Positions 8,286-17,900 of a stretch of 51,621 bases of DNA are shown piece by piece (position 1 is the stretch's first letter; each line of letters opens with the position of its first letter). The position numbers and the translations under genes were made by a program. Origin of the DNA: Gammaproteobacteria bacterium. GTDB lineage: Bacteria; Pseudomonadota; Gammaproteobacteria; UWMA-0217. The notes below the pieces were generated by a model. That model saw only the letters and a list, made by a program, of their open reading frames with translations, searched no databases and was not told the DNA's origin. The DNA is taken from NCBI GenBank assembly GCA_026981985.1, contig JALSHZ010000105.1, positions 1-51,621 on the forward strand, read 5' to 3'.

Positions 8286-8867
8286 TCAGTGGTCCTCATC
8301 GACCCAGTCACTGAGCGCTTCACGCAGCGCCGTCATCGCGCGCGACAGATGCGTTTTAATGCTGCCCTCAGAGCAGCGCATGATGCTGGCCGCATCGCGT
8401 GTACTCAACCCCTGCCACTGGCGCAGCAAATAAGCTTCTTGCTGTCGAGCTGGTAAGGCACGCAACGCGGCTTCAAACTCGGCGGCCAGTTCGCCGCTCA
8501 TCAAGTCGGCATGCACCGGATTGTCTGATTCCGGGTCCACCAGCTCGGATTCATAGCTACTCTCGTGACCATTCTCGTCGTCTTGCCGCCCGCCAAATTG
8601 CGAAAACAGTGAGATATGGGCCAGCTTCTGCCGCCACTGCGTTTTGCGCTGCCAGTCCGTAATTCGCCGCGTGAGGATCTTGTAGAACAGATTCGTCCAC
8701 GCCTCCTCATCATAGCTATCCGCAGCCTTTACAAAACCCATCATTGCCTCCTGCAGCAAGTCGAGGGCCGTGTCTTCATTGCCAAGACGAAAGGTGGCAA
8801 AGGCCAACCCTTTGCCACGCATCCGCGTCAAAAAGCGTTCGATGGCGCGTTCCCTGTTGTCGTTCAA
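8286..8867 (-). CDS. ECF-type RNA polymerase sigma factor
   Basis: A sigma-70 region 2 (GNEDTALDLLQEAMMGFVKA, then WTNLFYKILTRRITDWQR) and a region 4 helix-turn-helix (LPARQQEAYLLR ... GLSTRDAASIM ... SEGSIKTHLSRA). About 193 residues if it starts at TTG 8867, which has AGGGA seven bases upstream; a GTG at 8960 would add 31 residues unlike the family. The anti-sigma gene follows after one base. Probably directs transcription of this envelope/metal cluster in response to periplasmic stress. Confidence 0.85.
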   Translation of the reverse strand: MNDNRERAIERFLTRMRGKGLAFATFRLGNEDTALDLLQEAMMGFVKAADSYDEEAWTNLFYKILTRRITDWQRKTQWRQKLAHISLFSQFGGRQDDENGHESSYESELVDPESDNPVHADLMSGELAAEFEAALRALPARQQEAYLLRQWQGLSTRDAASIMRCSEGSIKTHLSRAMTALREALSDWVDEDH

Positions 8868-9101
8868 GCGCTTGTCCCTAAATGGCTCCGACAGCGCTGT
8901 GCGGAGCGTATATTTCCAGCAAGCGAGCCGCCTCGAACGGGCGGATGGCAGGTTCAACACCTTGGCCCTCTGCCCCTAGATTCGCGTGGCATCACTATCG
9001 GTTGACACGATATGCGGAACCGTCTGTCAGCCATCGACAACAACAGCCCGCAGGTACTACCGCCCGCCCAGGAGGCTAGCGGTATTGCAGTTCAGGAAAA
9101 C

Positions 9102-9434
9102 TCAGACGAGTGGAGGGGGAAGCTCCGGTGCTCGGGGACGAAAGGTCATGGCCAGTGTATGGCACACACCCTCATAAGAGCGGGTATAGGGAAAGACAAT
9201 CTCAAAGCTGTCGAGCGGCCCAAACAGGTGGCAACATGGGCAGTTGAAACAATCACCATCACAACCGTCATGCGCGAAGGTGCAACCCGACATCTTCTCA
9301 TGCAGAGTCGAGTAATTCACGTCTGCAGCTACCGCATCATGATGACTGCCTACCATCGGCGCAGCACTTACCGCCGAAGTCAGCACCATGAACAGGAGCA
9401 AAGACAGCAATGTAATCAGTAAAGCTTTTAACAC
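9102..9434 (-). CDS. Small secreted Cys-rich protein (metal-binding peptide, CzcI/CopL-like style)
   Basis: A 110-residue product with a signal peptide ending near SAVSA, then His31-His32 and a dense Cys cluster (Cys51, 58, 62, 65, 67, 68, His69), ending in a proline tail (RPRAPELPPPLV). The layout of signal, CxxC/H cluster and Pro-rich tail recalls the small periplasmic proteins that precede czc or cop efflux genes, and it matches the one at 11967. The start is GTG 9434 with a poor ribosome-binding site, so the N terminus is uncertain. Metal sensing or buffering in the periplasm is inference. Confidence 0.62.
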   Translation of the reverse strand: MLKALLITLLSLLLFMVLTSAVSAAPMVGSHHDAVAADVNYSTLHEKMSGCTFAHDGCDGDCFNCPCCHLFGPLDSFEIVFPYTRSYEGVCHTLAMTFRPRAPELPPPLV

Positions 9435-9959
9435 GATTCAGCAGCATGGAAATTGCGAAGTACGAAGTATCACACCCCCCAAAAAGGGCGTCAACGATCA
9501 TGACATGGACAACTGCCAACCAATACCTGTCACCACCCTGTTGGCGAATTGCGATGACCACTGATACCCCAATGCAGATTGAGGCTGCCCAACCGCAAAA
9601 CCATTTGGATAAATAGAAATACAGGAATCAGCACAGGACCCCATCTGCATTCTTTCTTTATGATGATGCTCCACAGATCAGACTGGAGACTAGCAAGCCT
9701 CATTTCGCATCGCCCCCGATAAAAATAATGCCCGGGCGACGGCAACCTGCCGCCTCCATTTTTGACATATCCCGAACACCCGAAGGTGAGTCAAACCCTA
9801 ACCTTCAAGAAAGCTACGCTTCGCTGAAAAGCCCATAAATAGGCTATGCTTTAGTGACACATCGAAAAATAGCAATGTCATGACATTGTCGATGATGAAA
9901 CCTACTTTACCTGGCAACTCATCATACGTTTGGTGTTGCTCACAATAGGAGGAATACCC
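9435..9959. other. Non-coding gap before the porin gene
   Basis: No convincing gene on either strand. The last 90 bases carry the perfect palindrome at 9873-9888 and the ribosome-binding site AGGAGG for the GTG start at 9960. No clear sigma-70 -35/-10 pair is seen, which would fit use of an alternative sigma factor or an activator. Confidence 0.5.
9873..9888. promoter_or_regulatory. Perfect 16-bp palindrome, candidate operator
   Basis: CAATGTCATGACATTG is a perfect palindrome 71 bases before the porin start codon. It shares the string GCAATGTCAT with the dyad at 11952-11966 at the start of the czc unit. Both may bind one dimeric regulator; no such regulator gene lies next to them. Confidence 0.5.
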
Positions 9960-11192
9960 GTGAACCAGCCACGCCCCACGCTAAATAAAATAATTTTTTC
10001 AATTGCTCTTACCCTGGTGTTACCGATGACCACATCGATAACACTCGCATCCGAAGCCGACCTACAGAAACAACTTGATTCACTGCAAAGACAGCTCACC
10101 GCTTTGAACGATCAAACGCAACAAGCCGCAGAATGGAAAAACCCGAACACCTTGGCACACCTAGCCGGGTATGCAGATGCCAGCTACAAGAAGAGGGAAA
10201 ACGAAGATGCCAGTTTCTTGGTCGGCCAGTTCGCACCGATTTTTCATTTCCAGTATCGAGATATTGTGATGCTTGAAGCCGAGTTGGAGTTTGAGGCAGG
10301 TGAATCTGGCGAGACCGAAGTGGCACTCGAATACATGACAATCGACTGGTTCATCAATGACTATGCAACATTGGTAGCCGGAAAATTCCTCACCCCAATC
10401 GGGCAGTTCAGACAAAACCTGCATCCATCATGGATCAACAAAATCGCCACTGCCCCGCCAGGGTTTGGCCATGATGGCGCGGCACCAGTATCCGATATTG
10501 GGATGCAGCTTCGTGGTGGCTTTGCGGTCAGTGGCATGCGTGCAAATTACGCGGTGTATGCATCCAATGGCCCGGAAATAAACGCTGAAACCGAAGATGG
10601 CATTGAATATGCGCTGGATGGTGTCGCCGCCGAAGGTTTTAACGCTGACAGTGATGGCAACAAGGTCTACGGTGGCCGCTTGGGCCTGTTGCCAGCCCCC
10701 TCGTTCGAGGTGGGCATTTCAGCTGCAGCCGGCAAGGCTGCCGTCACCCAAATCGAGTCGGACGATGAAGCCCTTGCACGTCCGATCGCAGGCGAAAATT
10801 CACGCGACTATACCGTCTATGGCGCGGACTTTGTCTGGTTTTCCGGCGGCATGAGCCTGCGTGGTGAAATCGTAAAAACGAAGGTTGGTGACGACACAAG
10901 CACCGGCGCAACATCAAGCGAAGGTGCCGATTGGCAGACATGGTATACCCAGCTTGCCTATCAGCTACCCGGGACGAAATGGGAGGGGGCAGTGCGTTAC
11001 GCCGACTACGATTCACCGCATGACAGCATAGACCAGAAACAGGTCGCTCTGGGGGTTAACTACCTGGTTTCCAATAACTTCATCGTCAAATTGACACATG
11101 AACTCAACGACGGAAAAACCAACCCTGAAACAGGCGAGAAATATGCGACCGATGCCAACCTGACGATGTTACAACTGGCCTACGGGTTCTGA
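9960..11192 (+). CDS. Porin-like outer-membrane protein with N-terminal coiled coil
   Basis: A 410-residue protein: a signal peptide (IIFSIALTLVLPMTTSITLA), a short coiled coil (DLQKQLDSLQRQLTALNDQ) like the trimerisation stalk of some porins, then a beta-rich barrel ending in LQLAYGF with terminal Phe. The GTG at 9960 is chosen for the upstream AGGAGG. Motifs such as VAGKFLTPIGQF and PGFGHDG resemble phosphate-selective (OprP/OprO-type) porins and porins found with cytochromes. A diheme cytochrome gene follows after 10 bases, so the pair probably acts together in electron or ion traffic across the envelope. Confidence 0.8.
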   Translation: MNQPRPTLNKIIFSIALTLVLPMTTSITLASEADLQKQLDSLQRQLTALNDQTQQAAEWKNPNTLAHLAGYADASYKKRENEDASFLVGQFAPIFHFQYRDIVMLEAELEFEAGESGETEVALEYMTIDWFINDYATLVAGKFLTPIGQFRQNLHPSWINKIATAPPGFGHDGAAPVSDIGMQLRGGFAVSGMRANYAVYASNGPEINAETEDGIEYALDGVAAEGFNADSDGNKVYGGRLGLLPAPSFEVGISAAAGKAAVTQIESDDEALARPIAGENSRDYTVYGADFVWFSGGMSLRGEIVKTKVGDDTSTGATSSEGADWQTWYTQLAYQLPGTKWEGAVRYADYDSPHDSIDQKQVALGVNYLVSNNFIVKLTHELNDGKTNPETGEKYATDANLTMLQLAYGF

Positions 11193-11202
11193 GGAGGAAC
11201 AC

Positions 11203-11820
11203 ATGAAACAGATCAACAAACCAAAATACCCCGCGCTGCTTGCCATCATTTACCTGGTCGCATCGAGCGTTTGGACTGTGAATGTACACGCAGCCGACTA
11301 CCCAAGAACCGGTGATTTTTCCAATGGCGCAAAAGTATGGGCACAAACCTGCAACCGCTGCCACAACATGCGCGGACCCAAAGAACTGCGCGACGACCAA
11401 TGGATATCGACAACTTTTCACATGCGCATACGTGCTGGCCTAACCGGGCAAGAGGTACGTGATGTGATCACTTTTCTACAGGGATCGAACACCAAATCCG
11501 CATCTGGTGACCCCGCAACCGTCACGACTGACAGCTACACAGCCGAAACAGGCAAGGAAATATACACAACAACCTGCATTGCCTGCCATGGTAGCGATGG
11601 AAAAGGCGCGTTACCCGGGGCTCCTGACTTCGCCAAACCTGACGGGGCATTGTCGAAATCAGACAATGAATTGATTACCAACATCAGCAACGGCTTCCAG
11701 AGCGAAAACTCACCGATGGCAATGCCCCCGAAAGGTGGCAATCCGAACTTGAGCACCCGCGATATCAAAGCAGTCCTCACCTATATTCGGGAGGCATTTG
11801 GTCATACGGGCGAACCGTAA
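11203..11820 (+). CDS. Periplasmic diheme cytochrome c
   Basis: A 205-residue secreted protein (cleavage probably after Ala30, VHA-AD) with two haem-binding motifs, CNRCH (Cys50-His54) and CIACH (Cys125-His129). The C-terminal half is a class I cytochrome c fold with MAMPPKGG supplying a likely Met axial ligand. The N-terminal haem lies in a smaller module. RBS GAGGAGG precedes the ATG. It follows the porin gene at 10 bases and is probably cotranscribed. A partner redox enzyme is not encoded nearby, except possibly the multicopper oxidases upstream. Confidence 0.87.
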   Translation: MKQINKPKYPALLAIIYLVASSVWTVNVHAADYPRTGDFSNGAKVWAQTCNRCHNMRGPKELRDDQWISTTFHMRIRAGLTGQEVRDVITFLQGSNTKSASGDPATVTTDSYTAETGKEIYTTTCIACHGSDGKGALPGAPDFAKPDGALSKSDNELITNISNGFQSENSPMAMPPKGGNPNLSTRDIKAVLTYIREAFGHTGEP

Positions 11821-11951
11821 GCCGCCCAACGTCAGCAATCATGACTCGCTGGCGCACAAACAAAAGGTATTTCTTTTCAACAAACGGGTCCTTTTCCGGC
11901 ACCGTGATCGACCATTCCTCGGGCTAGCGCTTGCAGAATAGGCATGACCGT

Positions 11952-11966
11952 GGCAATGTCATTGCC
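11952..11966. promoter_or_regulatory. Dyad abutting the start of the czc unit
   Basis: GGCAATG-T-CATTGCC is a perfect 7+7 dyad ending directly before the GTG start at 11967. It contains GCAATGTCAT, shared with the palindrome at 9873-9888. A protein bound here, or an RNA hairpin, would block translation or transcription of the first gene. Confidence 0.45.
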
Positions 11967-12275
11967 GTGAAAAGACTGCTATCCCTCATTCTGGTGTTGA
12001 CCGCCCTGCTAGCCAATGTTTCCTGGGCGACGGACTCGCACAGCGAAGCGTGGGTCGGGCATGGTGCCGAAGTCAGCCAGGGCTGGATGGTAGACGACCA
12101 TGACAACGATCACGCTGGCTGCGATCATTGTTGTCACGGATTTGCACACATCGTCGGCCTTGCGCCGCAGCTATCCCAATTGATGCCAATTCCATTACGG
12201 ACGACGGTTTCACTGCCCGAACGCCGCTACCGCAGCCATTCTCCCGCGCCACTGATTCCCCCTCCCAACGCCTGA
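11967..12275 (+). CDS. czcI: CzcI-like small periplasmic His/Cys protein
   Basis: A 102-residue product with a signal peptide (KRLLSLILVLTALLANVSWA), a His/Asp-rich stretch and the cluster CDHCCH (Cys52-His57), then a Pro-rich tail (PLIPPP). Small proteins of this design precede czcCBA in other bacteria and are thought to affect induction of the efflux pump. The GTG at 11967 gives a proper signal peptide; the frame is open to 11931. It lies 69 bases before the outer-membrane component of the same efflux system. The symbol is by analogy of position and motif. Confidence 0.62.
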   Translation: MKRLLSLILVLTALLANVSWATDSHSEAWVGHGAEVSQGWMVDDHDNDHAGCDHCCHGFAHIVGLAPQLSQLMPIPLRTTVSLPERRYRSHSPAPLIPPPNA

Positions 12276-12344
12276 TTCTCGAAACGCTTTCCCCTCGCAT
12301 TCGCCTCTGCGCGCATGTGAGCACCCATGTTTTGAGGATCGATC

Positions 12345-13607
12345 ATGTCAAGAATTGCATTGTTTATGGCCGTGCTGCTGGTCTTGTGGGCACCCGTGCG
12401 CACCGTGCTGGCTGCACCGGAAAGTACGGCATCCAACACCACGACACTCAACCGCCTGACAGACTTTGTCCGGAAGGTGCAAGAACGCAGCCCGCAAATT
12501 CGTGCGCTAGACGCCGCGTTGGACGCGGCCATAGCGCGCTTCGACGCCGCTGGAAAACCCCTCTACAACCCGGAACTGGAACTGGATGCCGAAAATCCGG
12601 GCAGCCGTACCATTGGCATCAGCCAGACGCTGGACTGGGCTGGAAAGCGCGATGCCCGCAGTAAGGTTGCGGATCATGCTTTGCGTGCAGCAGCAGCCGA
12701 AGTCGAGCTGGCCCGACAGGCGCTGGCTGGCGAGCTGTTGAAAGGATTGGCGGAATACAGCACCGCCGCAGCTCTGAACCGCCTCGCAAACGAGAAAATG
12801 AAGCTGATGCAGCAGTTCGCCGATATCGCCCAACAACGGCAGGCGGCTGGCGATCTGGACCAGGTGGAGTTCGAGCTGGCCAGGCTGGCAGCGCTGGAAG
12901 CATCACTCGAAGCGGCGAGCCTCGCCACCCGCCTTGGCGAAGCCAACAGCAAGCTTGTCGCACAGACCGGCCTGGCGGAAAAAAGCTGGCCTGATCTGCC
13001 AATGGCACCACCTTTGTCACCCGCCATCTCTACCGATACCGCAACGCTGCTACAGCAACATCCGGCATTACGCATACGCCAGTTCACTGCGGAATCCGCC
13101 AAAGCCACAACCGAGTTGCGCAGACGCGAGGCGCGGCCGGACCCCGCCGTCGGCCTGAGAGTGGGCCGCGATGCCGATGACACGTTGACGGGTCTGACCT
13201 TTTCCATGCCGCTGCTGATTCGCAATCGCTTTCAGGCCGAAATCGCTGAAGCATCGGCACTGGCCAACCAGGCCCGCCTCGATATGGCGGCAATCCGGAT
13301 CAAGCTGGCGAGCAATATCGACGCTGCACGCACGCGCTACCAACTGGCGCGCAGCACCTGGGACCATTGGCAACAACAGGGGGAAACCCTGCTCCAGCGC
13401 CGCGGCAAACTGCTGACACGGCTTTGGCAAACCGGTGAGCTGAGCACCACTGATTATCTCGTGCAACTGCGGCAGACCCTCGACACGCGCAGCGCCGCTG
13501 CGGAATTGCGCGGCAAGCTATGGCGATCCTGGGCTGACTGGCAGCAGGCCAGCGGCACGATCTTGCAGTCGCTGCACATCGCCACGCCCAACACAGATAC
13601 CGAATAG
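12345..13607 (+). CDS. czcC: Outer-membrane efflux channel of an RND metal pump (CzcC-like)
   Basis: A 420-residue TolC-family protein with a signal peptide (ends VLAAP) and two long coiled-coil helical hairpins separated by strand segments (NPELELDAENPGSRTIGISQ; PAVGLRVGRDADDTLTGLTF). It would trimerise into the channel that carries metal from the CzcA pump through the periplasm and out. GAGGATC precedes the ATG. The membrane-fusion gene follows after 9 bases. Confidence 0.88.
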   Translation: MSRIALFMAVLLVLWAPVRTVLAAPESTASNTTTLNRLTDFVRKVQERSPQIRALDAALDAAIARFDAAGKPLYNPELELDAENPGSRTIGISQTLDWAGKRDARSKVADHALRAAAAEVELARQALAGELLKGLAEYSTAAALNRLANEKMKLMQQFADIAQQRQAAGDLDQVEFELARLAALEASLEAASLATRLGEANSKLVAQTGLAEKSWPDLPMAPPLSPAISTDTATLLQQHPALRIRQFTAESAKATTELRRREARPDPAVGLRVGRDADDTLTGLTFSMPLLIRNRFQAEIAEASALANQARLDMAAIRIKLASNIDAARTRYQLARSTWDHWQQQGETLLQRRGKLLTRLWQTGELSTTDYLVQLRQTLDTRSAAAELRGKLWRSWADWQQASGTILQSLHIATPNTDTE

Positions 13608-13616
13608 GAACACACC

Positions 13617-14855
13617 ATGAACAAACCGCTTTCCAAACTTTTCCTGCTGGCAGTCCTGCTTGGCCTCGGTGTCAACGGCTGGTCAGGCAGCAAAGCACAT
13701 GATCACGCAGAAAGTCACGCAAAGCATGACGATTCCGAAGAACACGAAGAACACGGAGAACACGGAGAACACGGAGAACACGGAGAACACGGAGAACACG
13801 GAGAACACGGAGAACACGGAGAACACGGAGAACACGAAGCCGGAGTAGTTGAGCTCAGTGCCAAGCAGCAGCAAGCTGCGGGTATCGTTGTGCAAACACT
13901 CGAACCACGACAGCTGGCCGCCGATATCCGTGCTCCCGGCGAAGTAATGCTGAATGCCTATCGCAGCAGCAAAGTGACGCCACGCGTGACGGCCCAGATC
14001 GTCACACGCCATGTCACCCTTGGCGACCGCGCCGCACAGGGGCAAAAACTGGTGACATTGTCGAGCGTGGAGATGGCTGAGGCACAAGGCGCATTGCTGG
14101 TCGCCGACCGTGAATGGCAGCGGGTGAAAAAACTCGGCGCCAAAGTCGCTTCCCAGCGGCGCTATACCGAAGCACAGGTAAATCGCCAGCTGGCCTGGGC
14201 CAAAGTCAGCGCCTATGGCATGACACCCAAGGAAATCAACGCACTGCTCAAATCAGGCAATGCGCGCAAGGCCAATGGCGAATTCAACCTGCTGGCCGCA
14301 CGTGCAGGCACGATCGTCGAGGATAACTTCATCGAAGGCGCCGTCGTTGGGCCCGGCCATGTGCTGATGACCATCACCGATGAAAGCGCGGTATGGGTTG
14401 AAGCCAGGCTGACACCGACACAATTGACCCAGATCAGCAAGGGTGCCCGCGCCAGCGTGCTGACGCCAAACGGCGAACTGGTCGGGAAAGTCACCCAAAT
14501 CCACCATATCGTCGACGAAGCTTCACGCACCATTGCCGTGCGCATCAGCGTCGACAACCCGGAGGATCGTATCCATCCCGGCGAATTCGTCGATGTAATG
14601 TTGCAAACGAATGCCAAAGAAATGGCACTCGCCGTACCCGACACCGCACTGGTGCGCGGTGCCGATGGCGACTGGCAGCTATTCATTGCTGAACATGATG
14701 GTGAATTTCGCGCGGTCGAAGTCGACGTGCTCGATACACGTAGCGGCTATACACGCATCACCGGGCTGGAACCCGGCGCTCGCATCGTCACCGAGGGCGC
14801 GTTCTTCCTGCAATCAGAACTGGCTAAAAGTGGCTTCGATGTACACAACCACTGA
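13617..14855 (+). CDS. czcB: Periplasmic adaptor of an RND metal pump (CzcB-like) with His-Gly-Glu repeat
   Basis: A 412-residue HlyD/membrane-fusion protein. After a signal peptide comes an exceptional stretch of HGE repeats (about residues 42-74), then lipoyl-like and helical-hairpin segments ([34 protein letters not shown]) and the beta-barrel domain ([12 protein letters not shown]). The His/Glu run is a natural Zn/Ni/Co/Cu ligand array and may collect periplasmic metal for the pump. The 9-bp DNA repeat behind it is nearly perfect, so its length may vary between strains. Confidence 0.9.
   Translation: MNKPLSKLFLLAVLLGLGVNGWSGSKAHDHAESHAKHDDSEEHEEHGEHGEHGEHGEHGEHGEHGEHGEHGEHEAGVVELSAKQQQAAGIVVQTLEPRQLAADIRAPGEVMLNAYRSSKVTPRVTAQIVTRHVTLGDRAAQGQKLVTLSSVEMAEAQGALLVADREWQRVKKLGAKVASQRRYTEAQVNRQLAWAKVSAYGMTPKEINALLKSGNARKANGEFNLLAARAGTIVEDNFIEGAVVGPGHVLMTITDESAVWVEARLTPTQLTQISKGARASVLTPNGELVGKVTQIHHIVDEASRTIAVRISVDNPEDRIHPGEFVDVMLQTNAKEMALAVPDTALVRGADGDWQLFIAEHDGEFRAVEVDVLDTRSGYTRITGLEPGARIVTEGAFFLQSELAKSGFDVHNH
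13740..13838 (+). repeat. 9-bp tandem repeat coding for Glu-His-Gly
   Basis: Nine perfect GAACACGGA units (13749-13829) are flanked on each side by a GAACACGAA variant. In frame they encode EHG units of the adaptor protein. Identical units imply recent expansion by slippage. Confidence 0.95.
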
Positions 14856-14927
14856 CGCCTCTTTCCTCCCGATCAACACCCACGCCCCTGCTGAACAAAA
14901 GCAGGGGCGACACCACCGGATTTCATC

Positions 14928-17900
14928 ATGCTGAACAAGATAATCGACGCCGCTGTTGCCAACCGCCTGCTGGTGATCTTGGCGCTACTGGCCATCATGG
15001 CAGGTGGCGCCATGATACTGCCAAAACTCAACCTGGATGCCTTCCCTGACGTGACCAATGTTCAGGTGACGATCAACACAGAAGCCAAAGGGCTCGCTGC
15101 CGAAGAAGTCGAGCAGATCATTACTTATCCGGTCGAGGCTGTCATGTACAGCCTGCCCGACGTGGAGGAAGTACGCTCCATTTCAAAAACAGGCCTGTCC
15201 ATCATCACCGTCGTCTTCAAAGAAGGGACGGATATTTATTTTGCACGGCAGCTGGTTTTCGAGCAGCTGCAAAATGCGCGGGAAAATATTCCGGAGGGTG
15301 TCGGGACGCCGGAAATGGGGCCCAACACTTCCGGGCTCGGTCAGATATTTCAATACATGTTGCGTGCGGATAATGCGGAAAAATTCGACGCCATTTCCCT
15401 GCGCAGTCTCAATGACTGGGTGGTCAAGTTACTGCTGATGCCCGTCGATGGCGTGACTAACGTACTTTCTTTTGGTGGCGAAGTACGCCAATACCAGGTG
15501 CAGCTCGACCCCGCCAGATTGCTCGCCTATCAGCTCAGTGCCAGCAATATCGCTGCGGCCATCGAGGAAAACAATCGCAACGCCGGCGGCTGGTACCTGG
15601 ACCGTGGCGCTGAACAATTGGTCATCCGTGGTGTTGGCTGGGTTCACAGCGGCGAGGCGGGACTGCGCGATATTGCCAATATTCCGCTCAAAGAAGGCGA
15701 CGGCATCGTTGTTCGCGTCAGCGATGTCGCCGATGTCCGGTTCGGCGGCGAAATTCGCCAGGGGGCTGTGACCATGACCACACGCGATGAAAACGGCCAG
15801 GCAAAACATCTTGGCGAGGTCGTGGTCGGCATCGTCCTCAAACGTCTTGGCGCCAACACGAAAGCCACCATCGACAGCATCCGTGAACGCCTGCCTGCCA
15901 TCCAGCAGGCGCTACCAGATGGCGTCTTGCTGGAACCGTTCTACGACCAGTCCGAGCTGGTGGAAAAAGCAGTCGACACGGTCACCAAGGCGCTGTTGCA
16001 GGCCTTCACACTGATCATTGTCGTATTGGCGCTGTTTCTGATGAATTTGCGCGCCACGCTGCTCGTTCTACTCTCGATTCCGATCTCCATCGGGCTGGCG
16101 CTGATGATCATGGCCTACTATGGTATCTCCGCCAACCTGATGTCACTGGGCGGATTGGCCATCGCCATTGGCATCATGATCGATGGCTCGGTGGTGATGA
16201 TGGAACATATTTTTTCCCATCTGACCCGCCCCGATGAATTGCACCGCGAGGCCATCGAGCACGATGTCGCACCCGGTGACACGCAGCCATTCGACACCCG
16301 TGGCGACCACGGTATGGCACTGCGTATTCAGGAAGCAGCGCGGGAAGTGGGGCAGCCGGTATTTTTTGCCGTGTTGATTATTACCATCGTGTTTGCCCCA
16401 CTGTTCACACTCGAAGGTGTAGAGGGAAAACTCTTTCAACCCATGGCGATCGCCATTGTGCTGGCCATGCTGTCATCTCTGATGGTTGCATTGATCGTTA
16501 TTCCGGCACTCGCGACCTATATTTTCCCGCGCGGCGTTCAGGAAAAGGAAAGCCCGCTGTTACAACCGGTCGCAAAGCTATACCGCATCGCTCTCGAAAA
16601 AGCCCTGAAACTCAGAAGCGTGGTGACAGCTGTTGCATTGGCGTTATTTATTGGCGCACTGGCCCTCATTCCCTTTCTTGGCACCGAATTCGTACCCGAA
16701 CTGGAAGAAGGCACGCTCAATATACGTGTCACACTGGCGCCGTCTTCCAGCTTAAATACCTCGTTACAGGTCGCCCAGAAACTCGAGCAACAGCTCATCA
16801 CTTTTCCTGAAGTGCTGTATACATCCAGCCGCATCGGCCGAGCGGAACTGGGCGGTGACCCGGAACCCGTCTCCAACATCGAGATCTTTGTCGGCCTGAA
16901 ACCACAGCGGGAATGGTCCAGCGCCGCCGACCGATCTACATTGCAAGCGCTAATGGAAGAAAAAATGCAGATAATGCCCGGACTGCTGTTTACTTTTTCA
17001 CAGCCGATCGCCACACGGGTCGATGAACTTTTATCGGGCGTCAAAGCACAATTGGCCATCAAACTATTCGGGCCAGATCTCGATGTGCTGGCGGATAAGG
17101 GGCAGGAAATATTGCAACTGACGCAAAATACCGACGGCACGCGTTCGGTGGAAATGGAACAAATCGCCGGTGAAGCACAACTGGTGGTACGCCCGAATCG
17201 TGACAAACTCGCGCGCTATGGCATCGCAGTAGCCCAGGTCATGGAGCTGGTGTCCGGCGCCATTGGCGGACGAACTGCCGGACAGGTGATTTCCGGCAAC
17301 GAGCGCTACGATATCTACGTACGCCTTGCCGAACCCTATCGCAACAGCGTCGAAGCCATTCGCGATCTGATACTGCAATCGCCAAGTGGCGCCTGGGTGC
17401 GGCTGGATGATGTCGCCGAAGTCACTATCGCGACAGGACCACCCCAAATCCGGCGCGATGATGTGCAACGCCGGGTTGTCATACAAGCCAATGTCGAAGG
17501 ACGTGATATGGGCGGACTGGTAGCAGAACTGCGGCAACGGATCGATGCGGAAATCGAACTGCCACCTGGCTACAGCGTCGTCTTCGGCGGCCAGTTCAAA
17601 AATCAGCAACGGGCCCAGCAGCGGCTGATGATCGTCGTTCCACTGTCGCTCGGGTTGATTTTTCTGCTGCTCTACTTTGCTTTCAGGTCGGTGGGCCAGG
17701 CGTTGCTGATCATGCTGAATGTGCCCCTGGCCACCATCGGAGGCATCGCCGCCCTGTTTATTTCAGGCCAATATCTGTCGGTACCCGGATCAATTGGCTT
17801 TATTGCCTTGTCCGGTATCGCAGTGCTCAATGGCGTGGTGCTCGTCAGCGCCATCAACCGCCGTGTAGAAGATGGCTTACCCATCGATGAAGCAGTTTTT

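Noticed and set aside
13740-13838. CRISPR array
   Set aside because: Units are 9 bp, contiguous and in frame; no spacers and no cas genes. No CRISPR array was seen anywhere in the window.
13683-14087. Minus-strand frame with VFSVFSVFS repeat
   Set aside because: It is the complement of the EHG repeat in the adaptor gene, not a gene.
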